This document shows, piece by piece, positions 5,865 to 7,563 of a DNA stretch of 7,563 nt. The stretch is from assembly GCA_900545865.1 (NCBI GenBank), contig URAN01000087.1, positions 1 to 7,563 of the forward strand, read 5' to 3'. The notes under the pieces are model-generated. The model saw only the letters and a list, made by a program, of their open reading frames with translations. It did no database searches and was not told the DNA's origin. The first letter of the stretch is position 1. Every line of letters starts with the position of its first letter. A program made the translations under genes and the position numbers. Source of the DNA: an uncultured Eubacteriales bacterium (GTDB lineage: Bacteria; Bacillota; Clostridia; Monoglobales; Monoglobaceae).

Positions 5865-6341
5865 ATGAAAAAGAAACGCTATCTTAAATTCGGAATTATT
5901 ATGGGACTTGCGTTGATTGCGGTAAGCAGCTTTGCGGTTTTTTCCGAGCCGGGCGGCACGGACGACCCTGTTGTGACAAAGACATATATTGTTGACAAGG
6001 TTGTTCCCGAGCTTAAGGCTTATGTTGACCAACAGCTCGGAATCGCGTCGAGTGGCGGAACGGTTACCGCGCGGCCGTCAACATTTGTGGTTGTAAATAT
6101 GAATGCCGGTCAGAGCATCATCGGTGAAGCGGGAACGGAATTTATTCTGAGAATGGGCGGCGGAACAATTATTGCGACCCAAAAGGGCGGACTTGCCGAC
6201 ACAACAGCGGGTTATGACCTTGCGAACGGTACGGCGATGCCGTCAAATCATCTTTTGATTGTGCCTGTCGCAGACGGAAGAGGTTTTAAGGCAACGAGCG
6301 ATTCCATTTTAATGATTCGCGGCGGATATACGGTAAAATAA
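5865..6341 (+). CDS. Small secreted protein with N-terminal signal peptide
   Basis: The 158-residue product starts MKKKRYLKFGIIMGLALIAV, a lysine-rich start plus a hydrophobic core typical of a Sec signal peptide, with a plausible cut after Ser27 (Val25-Phe26-Ser27). No lipobox cysteine is present. The mature part begins with DDPVVTKTYIVDKVVPELKA and then has a compact glycine-rich C-domain (about 71-158) with AGQSIIGEAGTEFILRMGGG, GGLADTTAGYDL, NHLLIVPVADGRGF and IRGGYTV. This order recalls an uncharacterised family of exported Clostridia proteins with a DPxVTKxY start, but I cannot give it a firm family name or role. ATG 5865 is set by a perfect AGGAGG (5851-5856) at eight bases; TTG 5859 is too close to it. 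The gene lies 63 bases after mazF and ends just before an intrinsic terminator, so it is probably the last gene of its unit. Confidence 0.85.
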   Translation: MKKKRYLKFGIIMGLALIAVSSFAVFSEPGGTDDPVVTKTYIVDKVVPELKAYVDQQLGIASSGGTVTARPSTFVVVNMNAGQSIIGEAGTEFILRMGGGTIIATQKGGLADTTAGYDLANGTAMPSNHLLIVPVADGRGFKATSDSILMIRGGYTVK

Positions 6342-6359
6342 AAAGGAAATATTCAGTAC

Positions 6360-6386
6360 AAAACCGCTGTCATGCACAGCGGTTTT
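6360..6386 (+). terminator. Intrinsic (Rho-independent) terminator
   Basis: AAAACCGCTGT (6360-6370) and ACAGCGGTTTT (6376-6386) form a perfect 11-bp stem with the five-base loop CATGC. The stem carries a GC-rich core, an A-tract on the left and a T-tract on the right, followed by GCTTG. It begins 19 bases after the stop codon of the secreted-protein gene. Because it is symmetric it could also work on the minus strand, but no minus-strand gene ends here. Confidence 0.85.
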
Positions 6387-6401
6387 GCTTGTGTGCGTAA
6401 T

Positions 6402-7412
6402 ATGAAAAATTCGTTTGATACTTTAAAAAAATTATATATAGAGCCGTCCTCGGCGTGCAATCTGAAATGCAAAATGTGTTTCAGAAATAATTGGTTTGAC
6501 GAAAAAATCGGGCTTATGACGGCGGAAATATGGAACAATGTTTCGGACTCGATAACTCGACTTGACAAAACCGAGTTAAAAACGGTAATGTTTGCCGGAA
6601 TGGGTGAGCCTTTGACAAACCCGAAAATATTCGATATGATAAGCGATGTAAAAAATCTCGGCAGGTCGGCGGAACTGTTGACAAACGGCTCGCTTTTGGA
6701 TAAGGCGTTTATTGACAGACTTTTGGATTGTGGCTTGGATATGCTTTGGGTTTCGGCGGACGGATTCGAGAGAGAAATGTATGAAAATATCCAAAAAGGG
6801 TCGCGATTTGACTCGATGATAAAAAGCCTTGAATATTTTTCGGATAAAAAGGAAAATGTCAAACTCGGTATCACCTTTGTTATGATGAAAGAGAACCTTT
6901 GCGAACTTGATAAAATCAATGATTTTGCCGACAAAATCAGTGCGGATATGATAAATTTAAGCTATGCCGTGCCCTCATCAAAGCTTTTAAAGACCGATTC
7001 GGTATATGACAGCGGTTATCCGGTCGGAAAGATGAAAAGGCTTGGCAAAGGGCAAGAGCGAGAACTTAACCGATGCCCGTTCATCGGTGACGGAGTTTGC
7101 TTTGTGCGCAGTGACGGAGAGGTTTCGCCGTGTATGCAGCTTTTACATAATTCATACACATATCTTTTTGAGGAAAAAAGAAAGGTATACCGCCATTCGT
7201 TCGGAAATGTGAAAGACCGCTCTTTATATGATATTTGGAATGATGCGGAATATAGGAATTTCAGAGAACGGGTGGATAATTTCGAGTTTCCCGATTGCAC
7301 GGTGTGCGACGGGTGTGATGACAGGTTGGAAAACGTAAAGGATTGTATGTATAACACGCGCCCGACCTGCGGCGCGTGTCTCTGGGCACAGGGCATTGCG
7401 CGCTGTCCGTGA
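6402..7412 (+). CDS. Radical SAM/SPASM protein, tungsten-oxidoreductase-maturase-like
   Basis: The 336 residues form a radical SAM enzyme: CxxxCxxC (Cys19, 23, 26) in ACNLKCKMCFRNNWFDE binds the SAM-cleaving iron-sulfur cluster, and AGMGEP (65-70) is the SAM-contacting GGE-type motif. The C-terminal part is cysteine-rich like a SPASM domain for auxiliary clusters: Cys225, 233, 244, 299, 302, 305, 315, 323, 326 and 335. It includes RSDGEVSPC, the motif SLYDIWN, and a final CGACLWAQGIARCP. The MCFRNxW motif and that tail recall the radical SAM maturases associated with tungsten-dependent aldehyde ferredoxin oxidoreductases (TIGR04317, from memory). No such oxidoreductase is in the window, so the substrate is unproven. 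ATG 6402 is preferred, because the in-frame ATG 6372 lies inside the terminator loop, but neither has a clear ribosome-binding site. Peptide maturation is an alternative role. Confidence 0.85.
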   Translation: MKNSFDTLKKLYIEPSSACNLKCKMCFRNNWFDEKIGLMTAEIWNNVSDSITRLDKTELKTVMFAGMGEPLTNPKIFDMISDVKNLGRSAELLTNGSLLDKAFIDRLLDCGLDMLWVSADGFEREMYENIQKGSRFDSMIKSLEYFSDKKENVKLGITFVMMKENLCELDKINDFADKISADMINLSYAVPSSKLLKTDSVYDSGYPVGKMKRLGKGQERELNRCPFIGDGVCFVRSDGEVSPCMQLLHNSYTYLFEEKRKVYRHSFGNVKDRSLYDIWNDAEYRNFRERVDNFEFPDCTVCDGCDDRLENVKDCMYNTRPTCGACLWAQGIARCP

Positions 7413-7420
7413 TTTTAAAT

Positions 7421-7563
7421 CGGAGCAACGCTTCTGCTTTGCTTGCAAAGAGCAGAGCTTGCGAAAGATTGCAACAGTCGCAGGGAGCATTGGCTCCTCA
7501 GGGTTTCGGTGGGAGATTATGACTCCCACTGAAATTCCGGAATGGAACCCGCCGCCTATGAGG
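7421..7563 (+). ncRNA. Multi-hairpin structured element, possible ncRNA or mobile repeat
   Basis: After the radical SAM stop codon the sequence loses coding character and holds a chain of inverted repeats. TCTGCTTTG/CAAA-GA-GCAGA (7433-7456) is a nine-pair stem with loop CTTG and a two-base bulge. TGCGA/TCGCA pairs 7460-7464 with 7478-7482. GGAGC/GCTCC (7484-7497) has loop ATTG. A 12-pair stem joins 7504-7515 to 7523-7534, including GTGGGAG/CTCCCAC and one G-U pair. ATTCCGGAAT (7534-7543) is a perfect palindrome. At the edge CCT (7555-7557) faces AGG (7561-7563), so another stem probably continues outside. No T-tract follows any stem. A structured RNA, a dispersed repeat, or the end of an insertion element (for example a HEARO/IscB-type omega RNA) are all possible; the class is not identified. 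Confidence 0.45.

Noticed and set aside
7224..7529. Minus-strand open frame of 101 codons at the right side
   Set aside because: It is antisense to the radical SAM gene over most of its length, and its first part coincides with the hairpin chain, so non-coding structure explains it better.

Overview
The window looks like a piece of chromosome from a Clostridia-type Bacillota (low-to-moderate GC, AT-rich intergenic stretches, strong Shine-Dalgarno sites such as AGGAGG and GGAGGAG). The core gene order, acpS/nnrD, then alr, then a MazF/NdoA endoribonuclease, is a shuffled form of the conserved Bacillota neighbourhood best known from Bacillus subtilis (acpS, ydcC, alr, ndoAI, ndoA). No rRNA, tRNA, CRISPR array or transposase was seen. 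The organism cannot be named from this sequence alone.

Layout. Bases 1-52 hold the first 17 codons of a minus-strand gene that leaves the window on the left. Bases 53-355 are a divergent intergenic region with a candidate promoter in each direction. Then come, all on the plus strand: a membrane-anchored protein with a cytoplasmic N-domain, a TPR-like stalk and seven 38-residue RCC1-like units (356-2122); a small two-helix membrane protein resembling the DUF6106 family (2154-2672); a fusion of holo-ACP synthase with NAD(P)H-hydrate dehydratase (2699-3940); alanine racemase (4116-5324); a MazF/NdoA toxin with no visible antitoxin (5457-5801); a small secreted protein (5865-6341) that ends at a clear intrinsic terminator (6360-6386); a radical SAM/SPASM protein resembling tungsten-cofactor oxidoreductase maturases (6402-7412); and from about 7421 to the right edge a non-coding stretch packed with hairpins.

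How the genes fit together. The gaps of 31 and 26 bp suggest that 356-3940 is one transcription unit. Read-through into alr, mazF and the secreted protein is possible, because no convincing terminator is seen before 6360. The shared theme of the middle genes is basic physiology: carrier-protein activation, repair of hydrated NAD(P)H, D-alanine supply for peptidoglycan, and stress mRNA cleavage. The radical SAM gene lies beyond the terminator and looks like a separate unit whose partner is not in the window.

The points most worth a second look are the AcpS-NnrD fusion without an epimerase domain; the antitoxin-less mazF, preceded by a perfect 9-bp inverted repeat and a decoy ATG that can use the same ribosome site; the exact seven-fold repeat of the surface protein; and the structured, probably repetitive RNA-like element at the right edge. 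Start codons were re-chosen from ribosome-binding sites for five genes.
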